This document shows positions 45,676 through 55,646 of a stretch of 64,000 nt of DNA, one piece after another. The stretch covers positions 1 through 64,000 of the forward strand of contig NZ_JAFMPS010000011.1 in NCBI RefSeq assembly GCF_020667895.1, in the 5' to 3' direction. The position numbers and the translations under genes are program-made. The notes under the pieces are model-generated. The model worked only from the letters and a program-made list of their open reading frames with translations, ran no database searches and was not told the origin of the DNA. How positions within the stretch are numbered: the stretch's first letter is position 1; every line of letters starts with the position of its first letter. The stretch is from Alcanivorax sp. 1008. GTDB taxonomy: Bacteria > Pseudomonadota > Gammaproteobacteria > Pseudomonadales > Alcanivoracaceae.

Positions 45676-47105
45676 GACGGCTCCTCCAGTACCCAGGTGT
45701 CTTTGGTGCCTCCTCCCTGGGACGAATTCACCACCAGCGAACCTTCCTGCATGGCCACCCGCGTCAAGCCACCGGGGGCCATACGAATTTCACGACCACT
45801 GAGTACAAATGGACGAAGGTCAATATGCCGCGGCGCTATGCCGCTCTCGGCGAAAATCGGGCAAGTAGATAACGACAGGGTCGGTTGCGCGATGTAATTA
45901 TCCGGGCGGGCGATCAACCGGTCACGAAACTGGGCAATCTGCTCCTTAGTACTTAATGGACCAACTAACATGCCATAACCACCGGCGCCATGAACTTCCT
46001 TGACCACCAACTCGGCCAAATGATCAAGCACATAAGACAGATTGCTGGCATCTCGGCACTGCCATGTTGGAACATTTTTCAGCATTGGCTCTTCGTCAAG
46101 ATAGAAACGAATCATCTCCGGCACATAGGGGTAGACTGACTTGTCATCCGCTACCCCTGTGCCAATCGCATTAGCGATCGAGACATTGCCCTCCCGATAT
46201 ACCGATAGCAGCCCAGGCACACCAAGCATGGAATCTTGACGAAACGCCAACGGATCAAGATAGTCATCGTCAATGCGCCGATAGATCACATCCACTTGTT
46301 GCGGCCCGGCAGTGGTGCGCATATACACATGACTGTCTTTAACAAAAAGGTCCGGCCCCTCCACCAGCTCTATACCCATTTGCTGTGCTAGAAATGCATG
46401 CTCAAAGTAGGCGCTGTTGTAACGACCCGGTGTTAGAAGCACAACATTCGGGTGACTGACATTGCTCCCCTGTTGCAAGGTCTCCAGCAGCAGTGACGGA
46501 TAGTGATCTACCGGGGCCACCGAGTTACCAGAGAACAACTCAGGGAACAGACGCATCATCATGCGCCGGTTTTCAATCATGTAGCTGACCCCGGACGGAG
46601 TGCGAAGATTATCCTCAAGGACATACCAGTCGCCCTTGTCGTCGCGAATCAGATCCACGCCACTGATTTGCGCATAAACATCATTGGGTAAATCCACGTC
46701 CTGCATGCAGGGCTGATAGTGGGCATTGCCAAAAATCTGCTCAGGGGGAATGCGCCCTGCTTTGAGAATATTCTGGTCGTGGTAAATATCGTGCAGGAAC
46801 ATATTCAGTGCTTGCACACGCTGGCGAATACCATTCTCGAGCCAGCCCCACTCCTGTGCCGGAATCACTCTGGGCAGACTATCAAAAGGGATTAGCCGCT
46901 CGGTACCACTGGATTCACCGTACACGGCAAAGGTAATACCCACCCGGTGAAACAGCAGTTCCGCTTCGCGGCGCTTGCGCTCCATTTCTTCCAGCGGACG
47001 CTTGTTGAGCCAGCTCCAATAGCTGCCGTAGTGCTCTCGCACCTGACCATCGGCCAGCAGCATTTCGTCGAATATCCCGTTTCCGGGCAGTTTTGCGGGG
47101 AACAT
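45669..47105 (-). CDS. Circularly permuted type-2 ATP-grasp protein (Anbu operon)
   Basis: A 478-residue ATP-grasp ligase-like protein. Family segments are IPFDSLPRVIPAQEWGWLENGIRQR near residue 75 (in part: LPRVIPAQEWGWLE), GVDLIRDDKGDWYVLEDNLRTPSG with the metal-binding Glu and Asn, and VLLTPGRYNSAYFEHAFLA. YGMLVGPLS and HIDLRPFVLSG end the fold. It should use ATP to form a carboxylate-amine bond; acceptor and donor are unknown. First gene of the operon, about 180 bases from oadB and facing the same way. Confidence 0.93.
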   Translation of the reverse strand: MFPAKLPGNGIFDEMLLADGQVREHYGSYWSWLNKRPLEEMERKRREAELLFHRVGITFAVYGESSGTERLIPFDSLPRVIPAQEWGWLENGIRQRVQALNMFLHDIYHDQNILKAGRIPPEQIFGNAHYQPCMQDVDLPNDVYAQISGVDLIRDDKGDWYVLEDNLRTPSGVSYMIENRRMMMRLFPELFSGNSVAPVDHYPSLLLETLQQGSNVSHPNVVLLTPGRYNSAYFEHAFLAQQMGIELVEGPDLFVKDSHVYMRTTAGPQQVDVIYRRIDDDYLDPLAFRQDSMLGVPGLLSVYREGNVSIANAIGTGVADDKSVYPYVPEMIRFYLDEEPMLKNVPTWQCRDASNLSYVLDHLAELVVKEVHGAGGYGMLVGPLSTKEQIAQFRDRLIARPDNYIAQPTLSLSTCPIFAESGIAPRHIDLRPFVLSGREIRMAPGGLTRVAMQEGSLVVNSSQGGGTKDTWVLEEPSC

Positions 47106-47285
47106 CTGATCACCCTGCGGCAGTTGTCATCCTGACTCTGCAAGGGTCGCGCCAGAACAGGGCAGGCGCAATCAGGCGTTATGACCGGAGTTTTTTAGGG
47201 ATAGAGGATTTTATGGCACCAATTTGGTGCGAAAAAAGCACGGCCGCCACATGTAGGAGCGGCTTTACCAGCAGAAGGGCGGCCC

Positions 47286-48587
47286 TTAGCCGCCCACAAA
47301 GTTTAGCAGCACACCCGCCGCCACCGCGGAGCCAATCACACCCGCCACATTTGGCCCCATGGCATGCATCAACAGGAAGTTCTGTGGATTTGCCTCCAGA
47401 CCAACCTTGTTAGCAACCCGCGCCGCCATAGGCACCGCCGACACACCGGCGGCACCGATAATGGGGTTGATCGGCATGCTACTGAAGCGATTCATAATCT
47501 TCGCCATAATCACGCCAGAACCTGTACCGATGGCAAATGCCGCCAGACCAAGCACCAGAATACCCATGGTTTCCGTTACCAGAAACTGCTCCGCACTCAG
47601 CTTCGAGCCCACCGCCAAGCCCAGCATAATGGTGACAATGTTGATCAGCGCGTTGGTAGTTGTATCAGTCAGCCGAGCGACAACGCCAGACTCCTTCATC
47701 AAGTTACCAAAGCAGAACATGCCAAGCAGCGGCGCCGCATCCGGGAGAATCAGCGCCACCAGCACCAGCAGCACAATGGGAAACATGATTTTTTCCCGCT
47801 TTGACACCGGGCGCAGCTGCTCCATACGAATCTCACGATCTGCTTGAGATGTCAGCAAACGAATGATTGGCGGCTGAATCACCGGCACCAAAGCCATATA
47901 GGAATAGGCGGCCACGGCTACTGCGCCAAGTAAATCCGGTGCTAGCTTGGTGGTCACATAGATAGAGGTGGGGCCATCAGCACCGCCGATAATGCCGATG
48001 GAGGCTGCATCAGCAACGCTGAAATCAAGGCCAATAAAATTAAGCGCCAGGGCGCCAATCAGGGCAGCAAAAATACCGAACTGGGCAGCAGCGCCGAGCA
48101 ACAGGGTGCGTGGATTGGCCAGCAGCGGGCCAAAGTCTGTCATTGCGCCTACGCCCATAAAAATGAGCAATGGGAAAATACCGGTGGTCAAACCCACCGT
48201 ATAAATCAGGTAAAGAATGCCATCGCCGTAATTGGCGTCTCTGGCCATTTCGTGAACCAGCATTCGCAGTGCCGGCTCCGCCTGATAGTAGGCGCTGTAC
48301 ATGGCCTTAACACCTTCTGCAGGGTCAATACCGAGCGCACCGGCAATGCTGGCAATCAGTTCCGGCGAACCAAGGTGCAGAGCCTGACTCACCGCCGACT
48401 CCGCCATCCCCGCCATAGGAATATTGGCGAGCAAACCACCCACGCCAATTGGCAACAGCAGTAACGGCTCAAAGCCCTTGCGAATGGCAAGAAACAACAA
48501 ACACAGACAGACCGCAATCATGACCGCCTGACCTGGCTCTATGTGATACAAACCAGTGCTGAACCAGAGTTTTTCCAGCTTATCCAT
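47286..48587 (-). CDS. oadB: Oxaloacetate decarboxylase beta subunit (Na+ pump)
   Basis: A 433-residue integral membrane protein that decarboxylates carboxybiotin and pumps Na+. Hydrophobic helices run throughout. Family segments are [20 protein letters not shown] with the ion-binding Asp, [24 protein letters not shown], and the C-terminal [23 protein letters not shown]. It lies 10 bases downstream of oadA. Its TAA stop falls in the loop of a 7-bp GGGCGGC/GCCGCCC hairpin (47277-47295) lacking a U-tract, a weak terminator candidate. Confidence 0.97.
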   Translation of the reverse strand: MDKLEKLWFSTGLYHIEPGQAVMIAVCLCLLFLAIRKGFEPLLLLPIGVGGLLANIPMAGMAESAVSQALHLGSPELIASIAGALGIDPAEGVKAMYSAYYQAEPALRMLVHEMARDANYGDGILYLIYTVGLTTGIFPLLIFMGVGAMTDFGPLLANPRTLLLGAAAQFGIFAALIGALALNFIGLDFSVADAASIGIIGGADGPTSIYVTTKLAPDLLGAVAVAAYSYMALVPVIQPPIIRLLTSQADREIRMEQLRPVSKREKIMFPIVLLVLVALILPDAAPLLGMFCFGNLMKESGVVARLTDTTTNALINIVTIMLGLAVGSKLSAEQFLVTETMGILVLGLAAFAIGTGSGVIMAKIMNRFSSMPINPIIGAAGVSAVPMAARVANKVGLEANPQNFLLMHAMGPNVAGVIGSAVAAGVLLNFVGG

Positions 48588-48597
48588 TGATCTGTCC

Positions 48598-50361
48598 TCA
48601 GCCGATGGTCAACAGCAGGTCACCAACGGTGACCGCGTCGCCTTCCTTGGCCTGGACCGCAATCACGGTTCCGGCTCGAGGCGCACAAATATCAGTTTCC
48701 ATCTTCATGGCTTCCAGCACGATGATCTTTTCGCCAGCGGCCACCTGTTGCCCTGGCTTCACCAGCACACGGAAAATATTGCCGGCTAGCGGTGCATTTA
48801 GCGGCTCCCCGGCCCCCGCTGGTGCAGAGGCCACGGCAGTGCCGCCGCCCACCGGAGCGATGCCGGTAACGTCGCCACCCGCGGCGACAGTGACACTGTA
48901 GTTCTGGCCATCTACGGTAACCGTATAGATCTCTTCACCGCTGTCCGTAGTCGGCACATCATGGCCAGTGGGCACCGGCTCAAAGGCTTTCGGATTGCCC
49001 CGGTTTTGCAAAAATTTCAAGCCGATCTGCGGGAACAGCGCGTAGGTAAGCACATCATCAATATGCTGTTCACCATGGGCCAACTTGATACCTTTCTCTT
49101 TCGCCAAGCCATCCAGCTCAGTGCTCAGCTTATCCATTTCATTGCTGATCAGATCCGCCGGACGACAGGTTATTGGCTCATCACCATCCAGAGCACGGGC
49201 CTGCAGCTCAGCATTAAAGGGTGCCGGCGCCGAGCCATATTCACCACGCAAGATACCGCGAGTTTCTTTCGACATGGCCTTGTAACGCTCGCCGGAAAGC
49301 ACATTCAGCACTGCCTGAGTGCCGACGATCTGCGAAGTTGGCGTAACCAGAGGAATAAAGCCAAGGTCTTCGCGGACTTTCGGAATTTCCGCCAGCACTG
49401 CGTCGAACTTGTCTTCGGCATTCTGTTCTTTCAGCTGGCCTTCCATATTGGTGAGCATGCCACCCGGCACCTGGGCTACCAGAATGCGTGAATCTACACC
49501 GCGCAGACTGCCTTCAAATTTCGCATACTTTTTCCGTACTTCCCGGAAGTAGGCGGCAACTTCTTCAAGCAGATGAATGTTCAGGCCGGTGTCGCGATCA
49601 GTACCTTCAAAGATCGACACCACCGCTTCGGTAGGGCTATGACCATAGGTCATCGACATGGATGATATTGCCGTGTCGACAGTATCAATGCCCGCCTCCA
49701 CCGCCTTGACGATGGTGGCGGTGGACAGGCCCGTGGTGGCATGGCAATGCAGCTGCACTGGAATTGCCAGCGTCTGCTTCAAACGACTAACCAGCTCGAA
49801 CGCCTCATATGGGCGCAGCAGGCCAGCCATATCCTTGATGGCAATCGAATGGGCGCCCATATCTTCAATTTTCTTTGCCAGATCAATCCAGGCTTCGAGG
49901 GTATGCACGGGGCTGTTGGTATAGGACAAAGTGCCCTGAGCATGTTTGTCTTCACGAATCACTGCGGCGATGGCCCGCTCCAGATTCCGTGGATCATTCA
50001 TGGCGTCGAATACACGGAACACGTCAACACCATTTTTCGCCGCCCGCTCGACAAAGCGATCAACCACATCATCGGCATAGTGCCGGTAGCCAAGCAGGTT
50101 CTGACCGCGCAGCAGCATCTGCTGCCGGGTATTCGGCATGGCTTTTTTCAGCTCCCGAATGCGATCCCATGGATCCTCACCCAGATAACGAATACAAGCA
50201 TCAAAGGTAGCGCCACCCCAGGACTCCACCGACCAGAAACCGACCTGATCAAGTTTTGCCGCAATCGGCAGCATGTCATCTAGCCGCAGCCGGGTAGCAA
50301 AGAGGGACTGATGCGCATCGCGCAGCACAACGTCGGTGATACCGAGAGGTTTCTTGTTCAT
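48598..50361 (-). CDS. oadA: Oxaloacetate decarboxylase alpha subunit
   Basis: A 587-residue biotin protein. The carboxyltransferase domain (residues about 4-260) starts [19 protein letters not shown] and has the metal-binding [10 protein letters not shown] conserved carboxylase domain follows to about 465. After an Ala/Gly/Pro linker the biotinyl domain carries the biotin Lys in [11 protein letters not shown] near residue 555. It transfers CO2 from oxaloacetate to biotin. Between oadG and oadB. Confidence 0.97.
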   Translation of the reverse strand: MNKKPLGITDVVLRDAHQSLFATRLRLDDMLPIAAKLDQVGFWSVESWGGATFDACIRYLGEDPWDRIRELKKAMPNTRQQMLLRGQNLLGYRHYADDVVDRFVERAAKNGVDVFRVFDAMNDPRNLERAIAAVIREDKHAQGTLSYTNSPVHTLEAWIDLAKKIEDMGAHSIAIKDMAGLLRPYEAFELVSRLKQTLAIPVQLHCHATTGLSTATIVKAVEAGIDTVDTAISSMSMTYGHSPTEAVVSIFEGTDRDTGLNIHLLEEVAAYFREVRKKYAKFEGSLRGVDSRILVAQVPGGMLTNMEGQLKEQNAEDKFDAVLAEIPKVREDLGFIPLVTPTSQIVGTQAVLNVLSGERYKAMSKETRGILRGEYGSAPAPFNAELQARALDGDEPITCRPADLISNEMDKLSTELDGLAKEKGIKLAHGEQHIDDVLTYALFPQIGLKFLQNRGNPKAFEPVPTGHDVPTTDSGEEIYTVTVDGQNYSVTVAAGGDVTGIAPVGGGTAVASAPAGAGEPLNAPLAGNIFRVLVKPGQQVAAGEKIIVLEAMKMETDICAPRAGTVIAVQAKEGDAVTVGDLLLTIG

Positions 50362-50394
50362 GGCCAGAGCCTTTTCAGGTAGTGGTCAGTGGAA

Positions 50395-50649
50395 TCAACC
50401 GCGTCCGGTACGGGCGCGGTGCTGGCGAATCGCATCCTCAATGATGCGCAGGGTGGTAGCTTCTACCGGCGCAGCAGTACTGGCCGTGACAGCGGGTGCT
50501 GCCGCAGGAGCCGGCACGGCTTCCGGGAAATAACGGTTTACAAACCAGGACATCAGGTTGGTGCAACCCACCAACACGATCAGGAAGGAAAATACCACGC
50601 CCATGCCAACTAGCATGAGTTCTAGGCCTTGCTGCATCAGCGTATCCAT
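50395..50649 (-). CDS. oadG: Oxaloacetate decarboxylase gamma subunit
   Basis: An 84-residue membrane protein, from ATG 50649 with AGGGGAAA before it. One hydrophobic helix (LMLVGMGVVFSFLIVLVG) is followed by a Pro/Ala-rich linker and a short basic tail. It assembles the alpha and beta subunits and binds Zn2+ in characterised systems. First gene of oadGAB. The longer frame to 50751 is not conserved. Confidence 0.92.
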   Translation of the reverse strand: MDTLMQQGLELMLVGMGVVFSFLIVLVGCTNLMSWFVNRYFPEAVPAPAAAPAVTASTAAPVEATTLRIIEDAIRQHRARTGRG

Positions 50650-50824
50650 GGAGTTTCCCCTGTTTGAGGTGTCTCGTTGGTCGTCATTCAGGGCCTTGTG
50701 GACCCGGATGGCGCGGACTGTAACCAGATTGTCGACAATCTGCAATGACAACTCCGCTCTGCAAAATGTGACATTGCCGTCACCGGAAAACCAGTACGAC
50801 GGGTAAGCCCCGACCCTGTACCAT

Positions 50825-50852
50825 AAAAAAGGCCGCCCAACTGAGGGCGGCC
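50825..50852 (-). terminator. hsp20 terminator
   Basis: Stem GGCCGCCC/GGGCGGCC with a 6-base loop and six T residues on the minus strand, 48 bases past the hsp20 stop. Confidence 0.92.
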
Positions 50853-50900
50853 AAGAAGGGGAATCACTATCAGCGCAGCTATACGTTTGTCACTCGGGGG

Positions 50901-51335
50901 TCACTCCGACTGGATCGGCACCATGCGCGGCTTGGCCTCTTCTGGCACCACCTGCTCCAGTTGCACTGTCAGCAGACCATCCTTAAGACCGGCGCCGGTA
51001 ACCCGAACATGGTCCGCCAGACGGAACGTCCGCTCGAAAGCACGGCGGGCAATACCACGGTGCAGCCAGGTGCGGTCACCCTCATCATCCGTTGGCACCT
51101 CGACTCGACCACTCACCCGTAACTCGTTTTCCTGCACCGTGATATTCAGTTCCGACTCACGAAACCCCGCCACCGCCATAACAATGCGGTATTGGCCATC
51201 CGCATCACGGATGATGTCATAGGGCGGATACCCCCCGGACTGATCCGCCCGCAATGCGTTATTAATCAGATCGTCAAACCTGTCAAAACCTACGCTGTGA
51301 CGAAACAGCGGGGCCAGAGAAAAGCCACTGTTCAT
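50901..51335 (-). CDS. Small heat shock protein, Hsp20/alpha-crystallin family
   Basis: A 144-residue holdase chaperone of the IbpA type. Start ATG 51335 has GGAGG 5-6 bases upstream. The N-terminus is FRHSVGFDRFDDLINNALR. The alpha-crystallin domain runs from YPPYDIIRDADGQYRIVMAVAGF to the GLKDGLLTVQLEQVVPEEAKP strand with the A-x-x-x-n-G-L motif (VRVTGAGLKDGLL). It binds unfolding proteins. A heat-shock promoter lies 76 bases upstream. Confidence 0.95.
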   Translation of the reverse strand: MNSGFSLAPLFRHSVGFDRFDDLINNALRADQSGGYPPYDIIRDADGQYRIVMAVAGFRESELNITVQENELRVSGRVEVPTDDEGDRTWLHRGIARRAFERTFRLADHVRVTGAGLKDGLLTVQLEQVVPEEAKPRMVPIQSE

Positions 51336-51410
51336 AATTACCTCCAGACACTTCGGCAAGTAGGCCATCCCCGCAACGGGCAATGGCAGTCAGCGTGATC
51401 ACGAAGTCAG

Positions 51411-51439
51411 TAATGGAGACGGCATAACGAATTTTCAAG
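51411..51439 (-). promoter_or_regulatory. Sigma-32 heat-shock promoter of hsp20
   Basis: On the minus strand CTTGAAA (51433-51439), 14 bases, then CTCCATTA (51411-51418), against the sigma-32 consensus CTTGAAA-N13-17-CCCATNT-type. Only one or two positions differ. The spacing and the chaperone gene downstream make it convincing. Confidence 0.75.
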
Positions 51440-51447
51440 GAATATTT

Positions 51448-53649
51448 TTAACGGGCTAGCTGAAGGTCAATACGAGCCTTCAGAGGTGGTAACTTCAGCT
51501 TCAGAGGGGTATCACCCAAGTCGGTTTCTGCCTCCAGCAGCAATCCCAGCCGACCGCTTTTCGGCGCATCCGCCGGCACATCAACACGCACCCGCAGACA
51601 GATCGGTTGACCCGCTGTTACCGGCAACCAGCGACTGACATCTTCATCAACAAATTTCGATTGCTCATTACATTGTGGATCAAGCAAAAAACGGTGCTGC
51701 CAGTTGGTGCCAGTTGCCTGCTCGGCACGGTAGCGAAACCGGACCCGGCCGGAAGTCTGGGGCAGATAGCGGAACAGGAACAGCTGGGTCGATCCCGGCG
51801 TTACCGTGCGGGCCGCCGGGGTTTGCCAGCGCGGCGCCCGGATCAAGGCCAGCATGATGCCATCCTGCAGATACTCACGCCGTGCAGTGAACTGCCAACG
51901 GCCATCGCCCTGCCAGACAAACGGCGACAACGGCAGGTCATTCGCCCGGGCACTTACCGCGTGCCAACCCGACGGCATATCCGCCTCCAGAATCAATGAC
52001 CGGTCGGCAAGTGACTCCGGCAGTTCCAAAGCAAACAGCCCAAGGCCATTAGTCAACGTCTGGGCATGCACCTGCTTGCCCTCTCGCACCCTCACCTGAG
52101 TAGCGGCGACGCCTGCCTCGCCACGCTGACGCTGGCCGTCATGTGCCGTAGCAGTACCAGCACCGTTATCTTCAAAAATCTGACCGGCCAGTAACATTCC
52201 AGCAGGGCGACACAGATAGCCGGCAGCCACACCGGGCAGGTCCTCGCTGCGCACCTGATCGAAGTGGCTAGCATCGATGTCAGGCAGCAAGGCGCCGCCT
52301 CCAGACAGCAGGCGGCCACCTCCGCCCGCACCGCCCGCCGCCGCGCCCTGCCCCCCTTTACCGCCACTCAGTAGCCAGTGGCGTTGCTGCTGATCAGCAA
52401 AAGCGGCCTGAAGCAACATGGTGCCGCCACCCCCTCCACCGCCAGCACCTTCGTCACTGTCACGGCCACTTTGGCCGCGTAGATCAAACTCACCCGCTCC
52501 CTCCAGTCGCCCGGCACGAATAACGATAATGCCGCCGCCAGCACCGCCACTACCTGCCAACCCTGCGCCGAATGAACGACTGCCGGCACCGCCGCCACCG
52601 CCGGGACTAAGCAGCAGCAGATCCCCTAACCCTGCACCACCCTCACCGCCAAACGGCTGGCCAGCGGCATTCAGACCAGTTCTCCCCGGAGCACCACCAG
52701 CACCACCACCGCCACCGACCGGCTCACTATTGTCTGGACGCAAGCTGCTGGCACCGCCACCGGCGTTGGCCGGTGCTCCGCGGGCCATGCTGCCATTGGG
52801 ATAGCCATCACTGACCGTCCGGGCATCTGCTTGTCGGCGAGAATCCAGCGCCACTGTGTCTGCACCGTCCGTGGCTAGCCAGCGTGGAGTGCCAGCCAGC
52901 CCCTCTCCCTTACTGGCATGCTGACCAAAAGCCGCAGCCAACTCGGCAACAGCAGGGGCTCGATAGCGATAATCCGTCACATCCCCCAATGCACCCACCA
53001 GCGGCAAAGCTGCACCGCCGCGAAACCCGGCACCGGCCACCGACAGGCGATGACCGTTCAACTGCAAACTGCGACGCACATCCACAGCCAGAATGCCGCC
53101 ACTGGCGCCGTCCCAGGGCAACACAGCAAGATCACCCGTCAAAGAGAGGCTCTCGTACTGCGGCACTCGGACCAGCTGCCAGCGCTGGCGGCCGGATTCA
53201 GCGGCACCATTCGGTTCACGACTACGATAGGCATGGAACACACCACTATTCGGCCCGGCACCTCGAACTCGCACCCTGTCAGCCTCAACTTCCTCAATGC
53301 GCACAAACTCAAAATGGCCGGCCTCAAGCTCAAGCCAGCCTCTGCCCTGCGCGTCACCGCGAATACCATCGCCATAACCGTCGTCATTACTGGCCGCAAT
53401 CCGGGCACCTTGCATTTGTACCAGCAGTCCCAGGTCTCCCGGACCAAGCTCGCCCGGACCGCGACGTGCCGCCACCGGGAGCCAACGACTACCGGGTGCA
53501 ACGTCACTGGAGGAAGCAGACTCAAGCCAAAGATTGACCACGCCCTTTGCCTGAACAGCGCCGTCACGACCGGGGAAACCACACAGACCAGCGGCCCCCA
53601 CAGGCACCGCCGCCAGCATAAAGAGGCTCAGAGCGAAGGCGCGGACCAC
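51448..53649 (-). CDS. Large secreted glycine-rich protein
   Basis: A 733-residue protein starting at GTG 53649. Signal peptide to about residue 20 (LSLFMLAAVPVGAAG). Residues about 20-260 are beta-rich. Residues about 290-450 are extremely Gly-rich with long GGGGGAGG runs and IIVIRAGRLEGAGEFDLRGQSG-type strands (quoted in part: GGGIIVIRAG), like glycine-rich surface proteins with a parallel beta structure. Residues about 480-600 resemble an SdrD B-type module (GQIFEDNGAGTATAHDG then VRV). A C-terminal beta domain follows. It looks like an extracellular or surface structural protein. No enzymatic motif seen. It overlaps the oxygenase gene by 22 bases, so the two are translationally linked. 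Confidence 0.75.
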   Translation of the reverse strand: MVRAFALSLFMLAAVPVGAAGLCGFPGRDGAVQAKGVVNLWLESASSSDVAPGSRWLPVAARRGPGELGPGDLGLLVQMQGARIAASNDDGYGDGIRGDAQGRGWLELEAGHFEFVRIEEVEADRVRVRGAGPNSGVFHAYRSREPNGAAESGRQRWQLVRVPQYESLSLTGDLAVLPWDGASGGILAVDVRRSLQLNGHRLSVAGAGFRGGAALPLVGALGDVTDYRYRAPAVAELAAAFGQHASKGEGLAGTPRWLATDGADTVALDSRRQADARTVSDGYPNGSMARGAPANAGGGASSLRPDNSEPVGGGGGAGGAPGRTGLNAAGQPFGGEGGAGLGDLLLLSPGGGGGAGSRSFGAGLAGSGGAGGGIIVIRAGRLEGAGEFDLRGQSGRDSDEGAGGGGGGGTMLLQAAFADQQQRHWLLSGGKGGQGAAAGGAGGGGRLLSGGGALLPDIDASHFDQVRSEDLPGVAAGYLCRPAGMLLAGQIFEDNGAGTATAHDGQRQRGEAGVAATQVRVREGKQVHAQTLTNGLGLFALELPESLADRSLILEADMPSGWHAVSARANDLPLSPFVWQGDGRWQFTARREYLQDGIMLALIRAPRWQTPAARTVTPGSTQLFLFRYLPQTSGRVRFRYRAEQATGTNWQHRFLLDPQCNEQSKFVDEDVSRWLPVTAGQPICLRVRVDVPADAPKSGRLGLLLEAETDLGDTPLKLKLPPLKARIDLQLAR

Positions 53650-54293
53650 GGCCCCGGCCCTTCATTGCGCCGGAACCAACCGGCAATACTGATACGATCC
53701 GCATGGGCAGCCAGCACCTCATGGGGAATGCGCTCGGAAAGAAAACAGACCAACGTACCGGCACGTGGTGCCACATCGAGCAGCGGCGTCACCGCGTCCA
53801 CATCAGGCCAGACCCGCAAACAGCCGCCATGTGACTGTTGCCAGCGTGGATTCAGATAGACAACAACGGATACCACTCGGGGGTTATCACCGCGAAAGGC
53901 ATCCAGGTGGCGTCGATAGAAGCCGCCTGGCGGGTAAAGGGCAAAGTGCGCTTCAAGATCAAACAACCCCAGAAACAGACTGCGGTTGATCTCGATACGA
54001 AGCTGCTCCAACTCGTCCAGCAAACGCAGCTGTGCCAGAGTGCTGCCGTCCAGCCAGAAGGTCCGGTCACGGCGGATGAACTCGTTCTGCTGCTGCAGAT
54101 TATGACGACCAACGGCCGCTTCGCTGAACTGTCCGCGGGCATCGCGCTGGCGAACCTCGCGGCGCAGAGCTCGAACAAGCGCAGGCGAAACGTAACCGGG
54201 CTCGGCCGCAAAACCGCAGGTCAGCAGGCCCTCGACAATGCGCTGCCGCGGGCCATCGCCAACACCACCAGTGGTCTCAATCAGCTGCGCCAT
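53628..54293 (-). CDS. 2-oxoglutarate/Fe(II)-dependent oxygenase
   Basis: A 221-residue double-stranded beta-helix enzyme. The iron motif HxD is FYRRHLDAFRG near residue 130, the distal His is RIPHEVLAAH near 190, and the 2-oxoglutarate Arg is RISIAGWFRR near 205. SM-20/prolyl-hydroxylase-like families share this layout. A hydroxylase for proline or asparagine in proteins is a plausible role, not proven. Start ATG 54293 has a weak ribosome site; it lies 10 bases after the YbjN-like stop. It overlaps the glycine-rich gene, which could be its substrate. Confidence 0.88.
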   Translation of the reverse strand: MAQLIETTGGVGDGPRQRIVEGLLTCGFAAEPGYVSPALVRALRREVRQRDARGQFSEAAVGRHNLQQQNEFIRRDRTFWLDGSTLAQLRLLDELEQLRIEINRSLFLGLFDLEAHFALYPPGGFYRRHLDAFRGDNPRVVSVVVYLNPRWQQSHGGCLRVWPDVDAVTPLLDVAPRAGTLVCFLSERIPHEVLAAHADRISIAGWFRRNEGPGPWSAPSL

Positions 54294-54303
54294 GGCTGGG
54301 CTC

Positions 54304-54771
54304 TCAGTGCAAGGCGTCGCGTTCGGGCACCGTTTCATCCTCCGGACCGAACAAACAGCCCAGTTGCTGGCACTCTTCCAGCAGCTGGGCAGTGGCATCA
54401 ACGTTAGCCTGAACAAAATGGATGAACTGCTCGAAGGTAACCCCGGCTCGACCAAGCAACAGATCACAGGCCACCAGTCTTGGCAACGCATCATCATTGA
54501 CGTCAATGAAGATCTTCAGAGTGGGCCAAGTCATATTCAGGCGTGAAATTTCACTTAACAGCATCAACAGGCTACCAGGACGGATCTCGATTTCTGTAGT
54601 GAGTAGCAAGCCGTCTTCCTCGACAAACAGGCGGCTGTCCAGCACTCCTTCGCGACCCTGTAACTCCGACAGGTGCAGGCCATGGCACTGATCGCAGATA
54701 TAGTGATGAATGCCAGCTTGTTGCAGCCAGCGCTCAACCTGAGCTGCATCGGGAACCAGTAACACCAGCAT
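54304..54771 (-). CDS. YbjN-like domain protein
   Basis: A 155-residue cytoplasmic protein; ATG 54771 has GGAG 7 bases before it. A YbjN (sensory transduction regulator) type fold is suggested by LFVEEDGLLLTTEIEIRP, then LPRLVACDLLLGRAGVTFEQFIHFVQANVD (in part: LLLGRAGVTFEQFIHFV). CDQCHG near residue 30 could bind metal. Function unknown; it is the first gene of a probable three-gene unit with the oxygenase and glycine-rich genes. Confidence 0.7.
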   Translation of the reverse strand: MLVLLVPDAAQVERWLQQAGIHHYICDQCHGLHLSELQGREGVLDSRLFVEEDGLLLTTEIEIRPGSLLMLLSEISRLNMTWPTLKIFIDVNDDALPRLVACDLLLGRAGVTFEQFIHFVQANVDATAQLLEECQQLGCLFGPEDETVPERDALH

Positions 54772-54941
54772 GATCACTCTCCTGCACTATTCAAGGGCGC
54801 ATGATCAGGCATTCTGCCAGCCAAGGGAAGTGATGCTGAATTGACCGATATGCCCGCGCATCTGGCCGGATTGGCTTTGGCGTAACCCCCCGGCGCAGCT
54901 ATTATGCCGCTAGTCAGCGAACAACAAGAACGGGGAATTGC

Positions 54942-55646
54942 ATGTCCGATCACACTACCTGGGTAGCCTTCCGGTCCAGCGACACACTGCATCAGACCAC
55001 CGATAGCTTCATTAGCCGGATGCGTGGTGGCGCATCAAAACCTGAACCTGAAACAATCGAAAAAATCATGTCCACATTTATGCAGGAAGTACTGCATAAC
55101 TTTTTCATTATTCCTACCGAGCAAGCTGGACTGCCACCATCAACTCAGAAGGTGGTTCAATTCACCGTCGACACCATCAATAAAGCTACACACCTCGTGA
55201 TCAAGAGTACTGTTCGCAAGTTGGATATTGATCAGAATCGTCGTGCGGCGGAATATATGGATACCGTGCGCTTTAAACTGGAGGAAGGTGGTAAAGAAAT
55301 CTGGTACGTGGCCTTTCCTCTAAATGAAATGATGGCCGCCAAGGGGCGCAAGGCATTTGAGATGGGTGTAAGTGGTCAGGGTCAGCAGGCTCTGCCAGCA
55401 TTACTAGAATACTTTCACCAGCTCACCGATATCGCTTTGTACTGGTACTTTGAAGAGCCAATGAAGCTGCTGCGCTTTGGCCCCATTATGCGCAAAGTTT
55501 CAGAAGTGGGCGTGGCTACAACTCGCAAAGCCACCCATACGGTAATCGATAAAGTCATTCCCGGCATGAGCGCAGAACAACTGGTTACTGTTTGCCAGTA
55601 TGCGCAGATGCAGCTGGTGAATGGCCCACAGCATCACGACATTTGA
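54942..55646 (+). CDS. Conserved hypothetical protein
   Basis: A 234-residue protein, with CGGGGAA before ATG 54942, divergent from the YbjN-like gene. It is mostly helical, with no signal peptide or membrane segment and no motif I recognise. Notable segments are FMQEVLHNFFIIPTEQAGL and LYWYFEEPMKLLRFGPIMRK, aromatic and basic, as in membrane-surface or phospholipid-binding proteins, but this is weak. 266 bases separate it from the ATP-grasp gene. Confidence 0.7.
   Translation: MSDHTTWVAFRSSDTLHQTTDSFISRMRGGASKPEPETIEKIMSTFMQEVLHNFFIIPTEQAGLPPSTQKVVQFTVDTINKATHLVIKSTVRKLDIDQNRRAAEYMDTVRFKLEEGGKEIWYVAFPLNEMMAAKGRKAFEMGVSGQGQQALPALLEYFHQLTDIALYWYFEEPMKLLRFGPIMRKVSEVGVATTRKATHTVIDKVIPGMSAEQLVTVCQYAQMQLVNGPQHHDI

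Noticed and set aside
47277-47295. GGGCGGC/GCCGCCC hairpin after oadB as a terminator
   Set aside because: No U-tract on the oadB strand, so not called; noted in the oadB entry only.
52418-52804. Proline-rich plus-strand frame
   Set aside because: It is the complement of poly-Gly codons of the glycine-rich protein, which gives runs of Pro; no real gene.
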